In this document: positions 26,990 to 35,051 of the stretch, piece by piece | Position numbering within the stretch: the stretch's first letter is position 1 | Layout of the letters: the number at the start of each line of letters is the position of its first letter | Assembly: GCF_001509475.1 (NCBI RefSeq) | Contig: NZ_LLZG01000001.1 | Coordinates: 256,214-320,213, forward strand | Direction of reading: 5' to 3' | DNA: 64,000 nucleotides | Source of the DNA: Streptomyces regalis | GTDB lineage: Bacteria > Actinomycetota > Actinomycetes > Streptomycetales > Streptomycetaceae | Position numbers and translations under genes: made by a program | The notes under the pieces: generated by a model | Told to the model about the DNA's origin: nothing | The model's database searches: none | The model's input: only the letters and a program-made list of their open reading frames with translations

Positions 26990-27391
26990 TCACGCCTCAG
27001 CGGGCACCCGGTCGAGGAATCCCAGGACGGACATGATCCGTCCCTCGGCGTCCAGTGTGATCACATCGGACCCGGCCACCGGCGCCGATCCTTCCCCAGA
27101 GGGGGTGCCCCCAGCCTCCCGCACCAGTTCCCAGGAGAAGCGCGCCGTGTCGTGGTGGCCGTCGACGGCGCCGGTGAGCCGGAAGACGAAGCCCGGGAAG
27201 CGCGCTTGCGCCGCCGCGACGACGGCCGTGATCCCCTCGTGTCCGCGGACGTCGGCGAGAGGGTCGGTGTAGCCGCCCTGCGGGGCCCACGCGACGGCTA
27301 CCGCCCGGGCCCGCTCGCCGGGCTCGCGGGCGTTCCAGGCCTCGAGGTAGCGGGCGACGGCGAGGTCGTGGCGGTCGGTGGATGCGGGCAT
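26990..27391 (-). CDS. NTF2-like (SnoaL-fold) protein
   Basis: 133 aa cone-shaped NTF2-like fold: an N-terminal helix (AVARYLEAWNA), YTDPLADVRGHEGI, PGFVFRLTGAVDGHHDTARFSWEL and VLGFLDRVP. Such proteins are polyketide cyclases, isomerases or small ligand binders. The codons for EAGGTPSGEG lie in a GC-palindromic stretch (27096-27120) that resembles a dispersed short repeat inserted in frame. Confidence 0.82.
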   Translation of the reverse strand: MPASTDRHDLAVARYLEAWNAREPGERARAVAVAWAPQGGYTDPLADVRGHEGITAVVAAAQARFPGFVFRLTGAVDGHHDTARFSWELVREAGGTPSGEGSAPVAGSDVITLDAEGRIMSVLGFLDRVPAEA

Positions 27392-27739
27392 GGCGATCAG
27401 CCTCCAACGAGGTCGTCACTGCTGGTCGGAACCGGGATCCCGGTCGCGGTGACCCGGTAACGCAACCATGCCCGCCCTGTGCGGAAAGCTCGATTACTCC
27501 CGAGGTAATGCAGCGGCCATTGCCCGAGGTTGACGTGTACCCGCCGTATTTCGGCCAACACCGGCTGTGAATATGCCAGGAGACTGGCCGGAAAGTCGTG
27601 GTGACAGTGTTTCAGTAGTGAACATACTCGACTACGAGGGTGCCTCACATGGGGCGACGGCGCCCTTACACACCGCTCACGAGCCGCACGGAAAGCGAGG
27701 TCCGCCGAGAGGCGAACACGGCAACACGGGGGAGGCTAC
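27392..27739. other. 348-base intergenic region
   Basis: No convincing gene. It holds a TTAC-N7-GTAA palindrome (27494-27508) related to that at 21615, AT-richer segments around 27570-27640 that probably contain divergent promoters, and a good ribosome site (GGAGG) for the gene at 27740. Confidence 0.5.
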
Positions 27740-28150
27740 GTGCACGACGAGTTCCTGTGCCATGTCACCGCATACGGCGTCTGCGGCGGACGGCGCATCG
27801 GTGTACCCCTGGGAACCTACCGGGCACCCACCCTGGCCCTCGCCCTGTGGTGGTTACGCGACCGGGCTTCCTGGATCGCCGAGCGATTAGACCCGCAACC
27901 CGACGCCGAGCACTTCCCGCCGGGCGCGCTCGTCCCGGTCGCCGGCACCGTGCCCGACGTGCCGGCCGTACTGCGCACCTGGTGCGGCGACGTCGGTCAA
28001 CAGGAGCTGGTCGCCGACGAGTTGGCGGCCGGGCGACTGGTCAGGCTCGCGGTGAGCGACGACACCACCGAGTACGAACTGCTCGCCGAGTCGGTGGACG
28101 CGCTGCGCATGCAGCGGACGATCCCGGCGTTGTTCGTGTCCATCGCGTGA
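27740..28150 (+). CDS. hypothetical protein (136 aa)
   Basis: GTG start with GGAGGCT 4 bases upstream. Soluble, acidic; begins MHDEFLCHVTAYGVCGG and contains a Trp-rich helix (LALWWLRDRASWIAERL). No catalytic motif or membrane segment is recognised. It precedes a decayed FHA-kinase gene and could be an orphaned partner, but nothing shows this. Confidence 0.6.
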   Translation: MHDEFLCHVTAYGVCGGRRIGVPLGTYRAPTLALALWWLRDRASWIAERLDPQPDAEHFPPGALVPVAGTVPDVPAVLRTWCGDVGQQELVADELAAGRLVRLAVSDDTTEYELLAESVDALRMQRTIPALFVSIA

Positions 28151-28258
28151 GCCCGATGTCCCGAGTGGTCGCTGTCCCGGTTGATCTCCGTCCCGGGCGA
28201 AGGCTGGGGCATATGGTGCAGTCGGGAGCACATGTGGGTGTATCGATAGAACCTCGGC

Positions 28259-29134
28259 ATGGCGGAGTGTTCGGTCGCACGGACTGCGCCCGTACTCGTC
28301 CTGGAGACCGAGTCGGGCTCGACTGTGATGATCCCGGTCCGTGACTGCTACGTCGGACGCAACCCGCTCAGCGACATGGTCATCGACGAGTCCCGCGTCT
28401 CCTGGCACCACGCGGTGCTGCGACCCGAGGCCGACCACTGGACCCTCGAGGACAACAACAGCACGAACGGCACCTACACCGAAGGTCGCCGCATCCGCGA
28501 GCGGGCGTCGGCCTGGCACCGTCATCCGCTTCGGCAACCCGTCCGACGGCCCCCGCGCGGTGCTGCTGGACCGCGACCTGCGCCATCTCCTCGACCGCCG
28601 GGGCCCGCACACGTCGCCTCCGCCCCAGGCGCGGCGCACGAGCAAGGGCTGGTCCACCGGGACGTGAAACCCGGCAGCATCCTCGTCGCGCGCGGCACCG
28701 ACAGCGACCACCCCGAGCACGTCTACCACACCGGCTTCGGCCTGACGAAGAAGCCGCTGTCCCTGACCGGCTTCACGACCGTCGGCCAGTTCGTCGGCAC
28801 GCTCGACTTCGTCGCCCCCGAGCAGATCTCGGGCAGGCCGGTCGACGCGCGCTGCGACGTCTACGGATTCGCCTGCGTGCTCTACGAGTGCCTGGCCGGC
28901 CGCCCGCCGTTCTGCCGCGACTACGACATGGCCCTGCTGCAGGCCCACCAGTACGACGAGCCGCCGCCCCTGACCGACGCGCGCTCGGACCTCGCCCCGT
29001 CCGTCGACCCCGTGTTCGCCACGGCCCTGGCCAAGAACCCCGACGCCCGCCACGACTCCTGCCTCGCCTTCGTCGCCGGTCTGCGCTCCGCCCGGGGGGG
29101 CATGCGCCGACGGAGGTGGACTTCAAGGTCGTAG
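28259..29134 (+). pseudogene. decayed FHA-domain / Ser-Thr protein kinase gene
   Basis: Codons 1-80 encode most of an FHA domain (CYVGRNPLSDMVIDE, SRVSWHHAVL, DNNSTNGTY). The domain's last strand (GTVIRFGNPSDGPRAVLL) appears only in the +1 frame, so there is a frameshift near 28500. The original frame resumes at about 28640 with a kinase piece that starts at the catalytic loop (GLVHRDVKPGS): the N-lobe, P-loop and VAIK lysine are missing. HRDxKPxN has Ser for Asn, and DFG reads GFG. APE and the C-lobe (VAPEQISGRPVDARCDVYGFACVLYE) are recognisable. Read as one frame it gives a 291-aa chimera without kinase activity. Confidence 0.8.
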
Positions 29135-29238
29135 GGCGCCGCGGCCGCCCCCTTCGGGACGGATCCGCGAGGGATGTGCCGAAGTGACCGCCCCGTTGGG
29201 CCGAGCCGGTCTTCGGGTGGTGAAGGCGAGGCCGCGCG

Positions 29239-30540
29239 TCACTCGCCCCGCCTGTTGGGTGCCGCGATCTCGCCCCTGTGCCGCACCCGTCGTGCCAGCA
29301 GCCCGCCGAGGAACCCGGCGACCAGTCCCCACAGCAGCGCCAGGCCGAACGCGGTCCACACCTCGGGTCTGAGGAACAGCTCACCGCCCAGATCCCCGCC
29401 CAGGTCGCCGATGCCCAGGACCGACAGGCCGTAGTGCGCGGAGATTCGGCCGACGAGGCAGATCATCAGGACCGTGAGCGCGAGAGCGACCGCCAGGTGG
29501 ACGGCGTGCTGCCAGGCGCGCATCCGGGCGGGTGAACGCTGGGCCATCACGAACGCGACGGCCAGTAGCAGTACCGCGTCGACGGCGACCAGCCACCACA
29601 CCCTGCCGTCGTGCTCGGCGAGCGTGCCGAGATTCAGCTCGGCGACCTCCTGGCCGCGCAGCACCTCGTCGAGGACATGCGGCATGGGCAGCCCGAACGG
29701 CCCCTCCACCCGGCCGTTCCAGGTGGCGCCGAGCCCGATCGTGAGGGCGAGCCACACCAGGTTCGGCATCCCGAGCAGGATCACCGCGAGCGTCTCGGCC
29801 GCGTGCCCGCGGGTCGCCGCGACGACCAGGCCGATGACGACACCCAGCGCGACCCATGCGAGCAGCAGCACCACCATGGCGTACGCGGCCGGCCGCACCG
29901 ACTCCTGGAAGCGCAGCAGCCGCCCCGGCAGCGGAGCTCCGCGCGAGACCAGCAGGGCCAGCACCAGCACGCCCGCCAGCCACAGCAGGCCGAAGAACAC
30001 GGTCGCCGGGACGTCCGTGGTGAAGCCGACCTCCGGTGAGATGCCGAACAGGTCTCCGAGGTCGCCGAGCGCGTCCTCTCCGAGGTCGCCGAGGGAGAGG
30101 GAGAAGGTCTGGCGGGCCGCGTAGGCCAGCGCCAGCAGCCCGACCAGCCACAGTACGGCGATCCTGGCGGCCCATCCGGCCAGCTCCCCGGCGCCCGCGA
30201 CCGCCCGATGCCGCAGCGGCCGCAGGAAACCGGCGGCCAGGACGAGGGCTCCGGCGAGCGTGACGGACAGCGGGATCACGGTCAGCCCGGCGTCGGACTC
30301 GGCCAGCCCGCCGGCGTCCCCGGACACCTCGACCGTGCCGCCGACCGCCGTGACCACGGTCGCGGCGACGACCCGCGGGAAGGCGTTGTCCGGGAGCTCC
30401 GCGGCCCCGGCCGCCCACAGCCCCAGCGAGGCGACCACCCCCATCGAGACCAGCCCGGCCACCACCGCGGCGAGGGCCTGCACCCAGCCATGCCCTGCCA
30501 CGACCGGACGATTGGGGGTCAGCACGCTCACCCGGCCCAC
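29239..30540 (-). CDS. streptophobe family membrane protein
   Basis: 433 aa polytopic protein with about ten hydrophobic segments (for example LAAVVAGLVSMGVVASLGLW and VFFGLLWLAGVLVLALLV). Asp/Gly-rich loops (GDLGEDALGDLGDLFG, GDLGGDLGGE) and the NAFPRVVAATV stretch match the streptomycete streptophobe family, of unknown function. These are often encoded near serine/threonine kinases, and here a kinase remnant is adjacent. Start GTG 30540; GTG 30531 is in frame. Confidence 0.88.
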   Translation of the reverse strand: MGRVSVLTPNRPVVAGHGWVQALAAVVAGLVSMGVVASLGLWAAGAAELPDNAFPRVVAATVVTAVGGTVEVSGDAGGLAESDAGLTVIPLSVTLAGALVLAAGFLRPLRHRAVAGAGELAGWAARIAVLWLVGLLALAYAARQTFSLSLGDLGEDALGDLGDLFGISPEVGFTTDVPATVFFGLLWLAGVLVLALLVSRGAPLPGRLLRFQESVRPAAYAMVVLLLAWVALGVVIGLVVAATRGHAAETLAVILLGMPNLVWLALTIGLGATWNGRVEGPFGLPMPHVLDEVLRGQEVAELNLGTLAEHDGRVWWLVAVDAVLLLAVAFVMAQRSPARMRAWQHAVHLAVALALTVLMICLVGRISAHYGLSVLGIGDLGGDLGGELFLRPEVWTAFGLALLWGLVAGFLGGLLARRVRHRGEIAAPNRRGE

Positions 30541-30636
30541 GCTAAGCAGCCCCGCCGCGGCGCGCCCGCCGGGAGGTCCGTCCGCGTCGGCTTGCGGGCG
30601 GCGCGTGACACGGTCGACGCCCGCGGAGTACCTCGG

Positions 30637-30768
30637 ATGCGCTGCGCCTGCGGCAACCCGCTGACCGCTCCGGTCGCCCAGCAGGGCACGTTCAAGCGGA
30701 CGGGGGACACGACCACGACGTCACAGCCGGCGTCCAGCGCCGGGGCGACGGCGTCGCCGTGGCTGTGA
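30637..30768 (+). pseudogene. possible 3' remnant of a DUF6777-like gene
   Basis: In the 327-base gap before the next gene one frame reads MRCACGNPLTAPV...FKRTGD, resembling the Cys-rich CxCGNPL tail of streptomycete DUF6777-type proteins. No upstream domain is left. It could be chance. Confidence 0.3.
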
Positions 30769-30867
30769 CGTACAGCGCCACCTGCATGGAGACTGCGCGG
30801 CTCCGCTCTGGGTACGAGGACTGGTGCAGCAGCGTCCGGCCAGGTCCGGCTTCCGAGAGAGAAACGC

Positions 30868-31323
30868 ATGATCGAGCACGTGGACGGGGCAGTGATTCCG
30901 ACTGGTTTCGACGTGCCCGTGGAACCGCTTCGGCGGGCGGCACACTACAGCGGTGAACCGGGATGCATCGCCGAGGCGCGGTCCTTCGCCGCGCTGTTCC
31001 TGGGCCGGCTCAGGACCGAGTGGTGCGCCACGATCGGCGCGCCCGCCGAGGACAAGGTGCTCCTGGTGGTCAGCGAACTGGTCACCAACGCCGACCGGCA
31101 CAGCAACGGCCCGTACATCCTGGACCTGGAGGGCACGGACGACGCGGTGGCGGTCAGTGTGTACGACAGCAGCTCCGCCATGCCCCGCCGCTACCCCAAG
31201 GACCCGGAACGGGTCGGCCGGCACGGCCTGGAGATAGTGCACGCGCTCGCGGAGGAGGTCGCCGTGGAGAAGGTGCCGGTCGGCAAGCGGGTGCGGGCAG
31301 TACTGCGGCTGACCGACGAGTGA
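30868..31323 (+). CDS. anti-sigma-type ATP-binding protein (HATPase, RsbW-like)
   Basis: 151 aa GHKL ATPase domain alone. N-box ELVTNADRHS (usual ELVTNAxRHS), G1-like VYDSSS and G2-like RHGLEIVHALAEE. Streptomyces has dozens of these RsbW/SpoIIAB-like proteins, thought to bind and phosphorylate anti-sigma antagonists or sigma factors. No STAS partner is adjacent. ATG 30868 follows GAGAGAAAC. Confidence 0.87.
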   Translation: MIEHVDGAVIPTGFDVPVEPLRRAAHYSGEPGCIAEARSFAALFLGRLRTEWCATIGAPAEDKVLLVVSELVTNADRHSNGPYILDLEGTDDAVAVSVYDSSSAMPRRYPKDPERVGRHGLEIVHALAEEVAVEKVPVGKRVRAVLRLTDE

Positions 31324-31451
31324 CGCCGACGAACTCCGCCCGTGGGAGGGGCAGTTGGCCGGCCCATGGCCCTGACCGCGCTGACACCTGCCCTCCCGGC
31401 GATTCTCCCCAGAGCAGAACGCTGGTCCCTTCCCACGCGGTTCAGGGAATC

Positions 31452-31457
31452 TAGTCT
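31452..31457 (+). promoter_or_regulatory. -10 element of popR, leaderless arrangement
   Basis: TAGTCT lies 6 bases before GTG 31464, placing the transcription start on the start codon. No Shine-Dalgarno precedes it. No clear -35. Confidence 0.55.
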
Positions 31458-31463
31458 GACGTG

Positions 31464-31865
31464 GTGAGCAACCAACCGCTGAACGAAGCCCGCGTCATCC
31501 CGCTGCGCCCGCCTGCCGCGCGCCCGGCCGCCGCTCCGTCACAGCAGGGGGAGACCAAGGAACCCCTGTGGCGCGACCTGGTCGGCGACGTCCTGCGCCG
31601 CGAGCGCCTGACCCAGGAGCGCACGCTCAAGGACGTGGCCGACGCGGCCCGGATCTCCATGCCGTATCTCTCGGAGGTGGAGCGGGGCCGCAAGGAGGCC
31701 TCCTCGGAGGTCCTCGCGGCCGCCGCCCACGCCCTGGGGCTCGGCCTCGGCGACCTGCTGTCGCGTGCGCAGGGCGAGCTCGTCCGGATCACCAGCCGCC
31801 GGGTGCCGGGTGGCAGCCGCAGCAGGGCCGGTTCGCCGTACGACGGGATGTGCCTGGCCGCGTGA
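31464..31865 (+). CDS. popR: XRE-family activator PopR (ClgR paralogue)
   Basis: 133 aa. A disordered Pro/Ala N-terminus, then a Cro/CI HTH (LTQERTLKDVADAARISMPYLSEVERGRKEAS). The protein ends in Leu-Ala-Ala. In S. lividans, PopR activates clpP3-clpP4, and its C-terminal alanines mark it for degradation by ClpP1P2. Here the gene is convergent with clpP4-clpP3, stopping 15 bases apart, and has the same C-terminus, so the assignment rests on both sequence and context. It would raise the alternative ClpP3P4 protease when ClpP1P2 is absent or overloaded. Confidence 0.88.
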   Translation: MSNQPLNEARVIPLRPPAARPAAAPSQQGETKEPLWRDLVGDVLRRERLTQERTLKDVADAARISMPYLSEVERGRKEASSEVLAAAAHALGLGLGDLLSRAQGELVRITSRRVPGGSRSRAGSPYDGMCLAA

Positions 31866-31880
31866 GGTCGTGCCGGCGCC

Positions 31881-32483
31881 TCAGACCCCCACGAGGCGCC
31901 GGCTCACCACCTCGTCGGCCAGCCCGTACGCCACCGCTTCCTGCGCGGTGAACACCTTGTCGCGGTCCATGTCCGCACGCAGTGTCGCGATGTCGTGGTG
32001 CGTGTGCCGGGCCAGCACCTCCTCGACCTGCGAGCGGATCCGGACCATCTCCTTGGCCTGGAGGGCGAGATCGGACACCATGCCCCGGCTGCCGCCACTG
32101 GCGGGCTGACCGAGCAGCACGCGCGCGTGTTCCAGCACGAACCGCCGGCCCGGGTCCCCGCCGGCCAGCAGTACGGCCGCCGTGGACGCCGCCTGGCCCA
32201 CGCAGAACGTGGAGATCGGCGCCTGCACGTACGTCATCGTGTCGTAGATCGCCATGAGCGAAGTGAACGAGCCGCCGGGGGAGTTGATGTAGATCGCGAC
32301 CTCGTTCTCCGGGGCCGCCGACTCCAGATGGAGGAGTTGCGCGATGACGACGTTGGCGACGCCGTCGTCGATCTCCGTGCCGAGGAAGATGATCCGCTCC
32401 GACAGCAGCCGGCTGAACACGTCGTAGGACCGCTCGCCCTGCGGGGTGCGCTCGACGACGTTCGGAATCGTGTAGGTCCCCAT
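31881..32483 (-). CDS. clpP4: ATP-dependent Clp protease subunit ClpP4 (catalytic His replaced)
   Basis: 200 aa ClpP fold with NSPGGS and the nucleophile Ser100 in GQAASTAA. In the active-site His segment, normally MxHQP, it reads LLGQPASGG, so Gly125 replaces the catalytic His. The Asp region (ADMDRD) is kept. This subunit is probably inactive alone and would act with ClpP3 in a mixed tetradecamer. The ATG at 32483 is 1 base after the clpP3 stop, so the genes are coupled. Partners would be ClpX/ClpC ATPases encoded elsewhere. Confidence 0.9.
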   Translation of the reverse strand: MGTYTIPNVVERTPQGERSYDVFSRLLSERIIFLGTEIDDGVANVVIAQLLHLESAAPENEVAIYINSPGGSFTSLMAIYDTMTYVQAPISTFCVGQAASTAAVLLAGGDPGRRFVLEHARVLLGQPASGGSRGMVSDLALQAKEMVRIRSQVEEVLARHTHHDIATLRADMDRDKVFTAQEAVAYGLADEVVSRRLVGV

Positions 32484-32484
32484 G

Positions 32485-33123
32485 TCACAGCCCCATCCGT
32501 CGTCGGGAGGAAGCCGGGCGGACATCCGAGAGGGACTCCACCACCCGGTCCACCATGCCGTACTCCCTGGCCTCCTCGGCCGTGAACCAGCGGTCGCGGT
32601 CCCCGTCCCGGGAGATGGTCTCCGGACTCTGGCCGGTGTGCTCCGCGGTGATCCGCTCGATGGTCCGCTTGGTGAACTCCAGGTTGTCCGCCTGGATCTC
32701 GATGTCCGCGGTGGTGCCGCCGATCCCCGCCGACGGCTGGTGCATCATGATCCGCGCGTTCGGCAGCGCGTACCGCTTGCCCTCGGCGCCGACGCTCAGC
32801 AGGAACTGGCCCATGCTGGCCGCGAAGCCCATGGCGAGCGTCGAGACGTCGTTCGGGATCAGCCGCATCGTGTCGTAGATGGCGAGGCCGGCGTGCACCG
32901 AGCCGCCGGGGCTGTTTATGTACAGGGCGATGTCGGTGCGCGGGTCCTCCGCGGACAGGATCAGCAGCTGGGCGCAGACCCGGTTCGCGGAGACCTCGTC
33001 GACCTGGGTGCCCAGCAGGACGATGCGCTGCGTCAGCAGCTGGGACGCGAGCTGGTCGTCGAAGCGGGTGGGAGGGGTGTCGCCCTCCTCCGCCCGCGGA
33101 GCGAGCATGGTCAGTGGTGTCAT
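32485..33123 (-). CDS. clpP3: ATP-dependent Clp protease subunit ClpP3
   Basis: 212 aa with a complete triad: Ser103 in GFAASMGQ, His128 in IMMHQPSAG and the Asp in [26 protein letters not shown] is the standard oxyanion strand. A start at 33123 is preferred (AGGAGAACCG upstream); an in-frame upstream start at 33162 would add 13 residues. First gene of clpP3-clpP4, activated by PopR in relatives. It makes the catalytic ring of the back-up Clp protease. Confidence 0.92.
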   Translation of the reverse strand: MTPLTMLAPRAEEGDTPPTRFDDQLASQLLTQRIVLLGTQVDEVSANRVCAQLLILSAEDPRTDIALYINSPGGSVHAGLAIYDTMRLIPNDVSTLAMGFAASMGQFLLSVGAEGKRYALPNARIMMHQPSAGIGGTTADIEIQADNLEFTKRTIERITAEHTGQSPETISRDGDRDRWFTAEEAREYGMVDRVVESLSDVRPASSRRRMGL

Positions 33124-33194
33124 CGGTTCTCCTCGTCGTGGCGCGGATGCCGTCGACTCCACTCTTGACCGCGGACGAGGCCGGAACGATGTTT

Positions 33195-33226
33195 CTCTGC
33201 CCGTGGCAGATTCGCCACGGGCAGAG
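33195..33226 (-). terminator. hairpin terminator after the epoxide hydrolase gene
   Basis: Perfect 13-bp stem CTCTGCCCGTGGC with a 6-base loop, 9 bases past the epoxide hydrolase stop and 72 bases upstream of clpP3. Separates the two genes. Confidence 0.75.
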
Positions 33227-33234
33227 GCGTCAGG

Positions 33235-34440
33235 TCAGCCCTTCTCGCGCAGCTGCCGGAAGAACGCCCGTACGTCGTCCACCAGCAGGTCCGGTTCCTC
33301 CATCGCCGCGAAGTGCCCGCCCCGGTCGAGCTCCGTCCAGCGCACGATGTTCTCCGTCCGCTCCGCCTTGTGACGCAGCGGGATCTGCGGGTCGCCGGGG
33401 AAGGACGCCACCGCGGTCGGCGCGGTCGAGGGCTCGTGCGGGGCGGCGACCCGGTCGCCCGTGGCGTGGGCGCGCTCGTAGTAGACCCGGGCGGACGAAC
33501 CGGCCGTGCCCGTCAGCCAGTACAGCATCACGTTCGTGAGCATCAGGTCCCGGTCGACGGCCTCCTCGGGCAGCCGCTCGGAGTCCGTCCACTCCTGGAA
33601 CTTCTCGACGATCCAGGCGAGTTGGCCGACCGGCGAGTCCGTGAGTGCGTACGACAGGGTCTGCGGCCGGGTGGACTGCACATGGAAGTAGCCCGTCCCG
33701 TCGCGGAACCATGCGGCCCACCGGCGCCACGAGGTGAGCGTGCGCTCCCGCTCCTGCGGGCTCAGCGCCTCCAGTTCCTCGGCGGTCGGCTCGGTGGCCG
33801 CCTGGGCGCCGGGCAGCAGGTTGAGGTGGATGCCGATGACCCGGTCGGGGTGGACGCGGCCCAGCTCGCGGGAGATGCCCGCGCCCCAGTCGCCGCCCTG
33901 CGCGCCGAATCGTTCGTAGCCGAGGCGTGTCATCAGCTCGACCCATGCGTCGGCGATCCGGCGCGCCTCCCAGCCGGTCTCGCGGGTGGGGCCGGAGAAC
34001 CCGAAGCCGGGGATGCTCGGCAGCACGACGTGGAAGGCGTCGGCCGGGTCACCGCCGTGCGCCGCGGGATCCGCCAACGGCCCCACGATGTCGAGGAACT
34101 CGACGATCGAGCCCGGCCAGCCGTGCGTGACGATCAGCGGGGTGGCATCGGGCTCGGGGGAGCGGACATGGGCGAAGTGCACATGCGCGCCGTCGATCTC
34201 GGTCGTGAACTGCGGCCACTCGTTCAGCCGCGCCTCGGCGGCCCGCCAGTCGTAGTCGTGCCGCCAGTACCGCACCAGCTCGCGCAGATACTCCGACGGA
34301 ACTCCGTACGCCCATCCCACTCCGGGCAGTTCGTCGGGCCACCGGGTGGCGTCGAGGCGACGGTGGAGATCGTCGAGGTCGCTCTGGGGGACGGCGATAC
34401 GGAAGGGACGGATGCCGCTGTCGGCGGGCGAAGGCGTCAT
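33235..34440 (-). CDS. epoxide hydrolase, EHN-type alpha/beta hydrolase
   Basis: 401 aa. The N-terminal EHN domain (PFRIAVPQSDLDDLHRRLDATRWP) precedes the hydrolase core: THGWPGSIVEF (HGWP oxyanion), nucleophile Asp in QGGDWGAG and catalytic His in GGHFAAMEEPDLL. This is the juvenile-hormone/microsomal type that opens epoxides through an ester intermediate; natural substrate unknown. The C-terminal residues FRQLREKG are standard. ATG 34440 chosen; the longer in-frame extension has poor coding character. Confidence 0.9.
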   Translation of the reverse strand: MTPSPADSGIRPFRIAVPQSDLDDLHRRLDATRWPDELPGVGWAYGVPSEYLRELVRYWRHDYDWRAAEARLNEWPQFTTEIDGAHVHFAHVRSPEPDATPLIVTHGWPGSIVEFLDIVGPLADPAAHGGDPADAFHVVLPSIPGFGFSGPTRETGWEARRIADAWVELMTRLGYERFGAQGGDWGAGISRELGRVHPDRVIGIHLNLLPGAQAATEPTAEELEALSPQERERTLTSWRRWAAWFRDGTGYFHVQSTRPQTLSYALTDSPVGQLAWIVEKFQEWTDSERLPEEAVDRDLMLTNVMLYWLTGTAGSSARVYYERAHATGDRVAAPHEPSTAPTAVASFPGDPQIPLRHKAERTENIVRWTELDRGGHFAAMEEPDLLVDDVRAFFRQLREKG

Positions 34441-34564
34441 GACCGGGATGCTAGTTCGCAACGGTGTAGCGGCCATCTGGATTAACCGGCCACGCGACCG
34501 ATGAGTTCCGGGGCGAGGATCGGTCGACACAGGTGACAGCGTTCCGCACGCCCAGGAGGTACTC

Positions 34565-35047
34565 ATGGCAACCGACGGTTTCACCACGTGTCTCTGGTTC
34601 GACGGCCAGGCCGAGGAGGCCGCCCATTTCTACGTCTCGATCTTCAAGAACTCCAGCGTCGGCAAGGTCGCGCGCTACCCCGAGGGGGCGATGCAGCCCG
34701 CCGGCAGCGTGATGACCGTCGAGTTCACGGCCAACGGCCAGAAGTTCCTCGGGCTCAACGGCGGCCCCCAGTTCAAGTTCACCGAGGCGACCTCCTTCAT
34801 GATCTTCTGCGCGAACCAGGAGGAGATCGACTACTACTGGGCCAAGCTCACCGAGAACGGCGGCGAGCCCGGCCCCTGCGGCTGGCTCAAGGACAAGTAC
34901 GGCGTGTCCTGGCAGGTCGTCCCGGACCGGCTCCAGGAGATGATCACCGACCCGGACCCGGCGAAGACGGCCCGCGTGACAAAGGCGTTCATGGCGATGA
35001 GCAAGTTCGACATCGCCGCCCTGGACAAGGCCTACGCCGGCGAGTGA
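34565..35047 (+). CDS. PhnB-like VOC protein
   Basis: 160 aa. TTCLWFDGQAEEAAHFYVSIF at the start, FLGLNGGPQFKFTEATSFMIFC in the centre and CGWLKDKYGVSWQVVP near the end are those of PhnB-like proteins (once annotated 3-demethylubiquinone methyltransferase). Function unknown; not a methyltransferase. ATG 34565 has AGGAGG 6 bases upstream, suggesting strong expression. Confidence 0.88.
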   Translation: MATDGFTTCLWFDGQAEEAAHFYVSIFKNSSVGKVARYPEGAMQPAGSVMTVEFTANGQKFLGLNGGPQFKFTEATSFMIFCANQEEIDYYWAKLTENGGEPGPCGWLKDKYGVSWQVVPDRLQEMITDPDPAKTARVTKAFMAMSKFDIAALDKAYAGE

Positions 35048-35051
35048 GGCG

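Noticed and set aside
33163..33234. PopR/ClgR binding box upstream of clpP3
   Set aside because: A site is expected, but no convincing GTTCGC-type repeat was found; the only strong structure there is the terminator hairpin.
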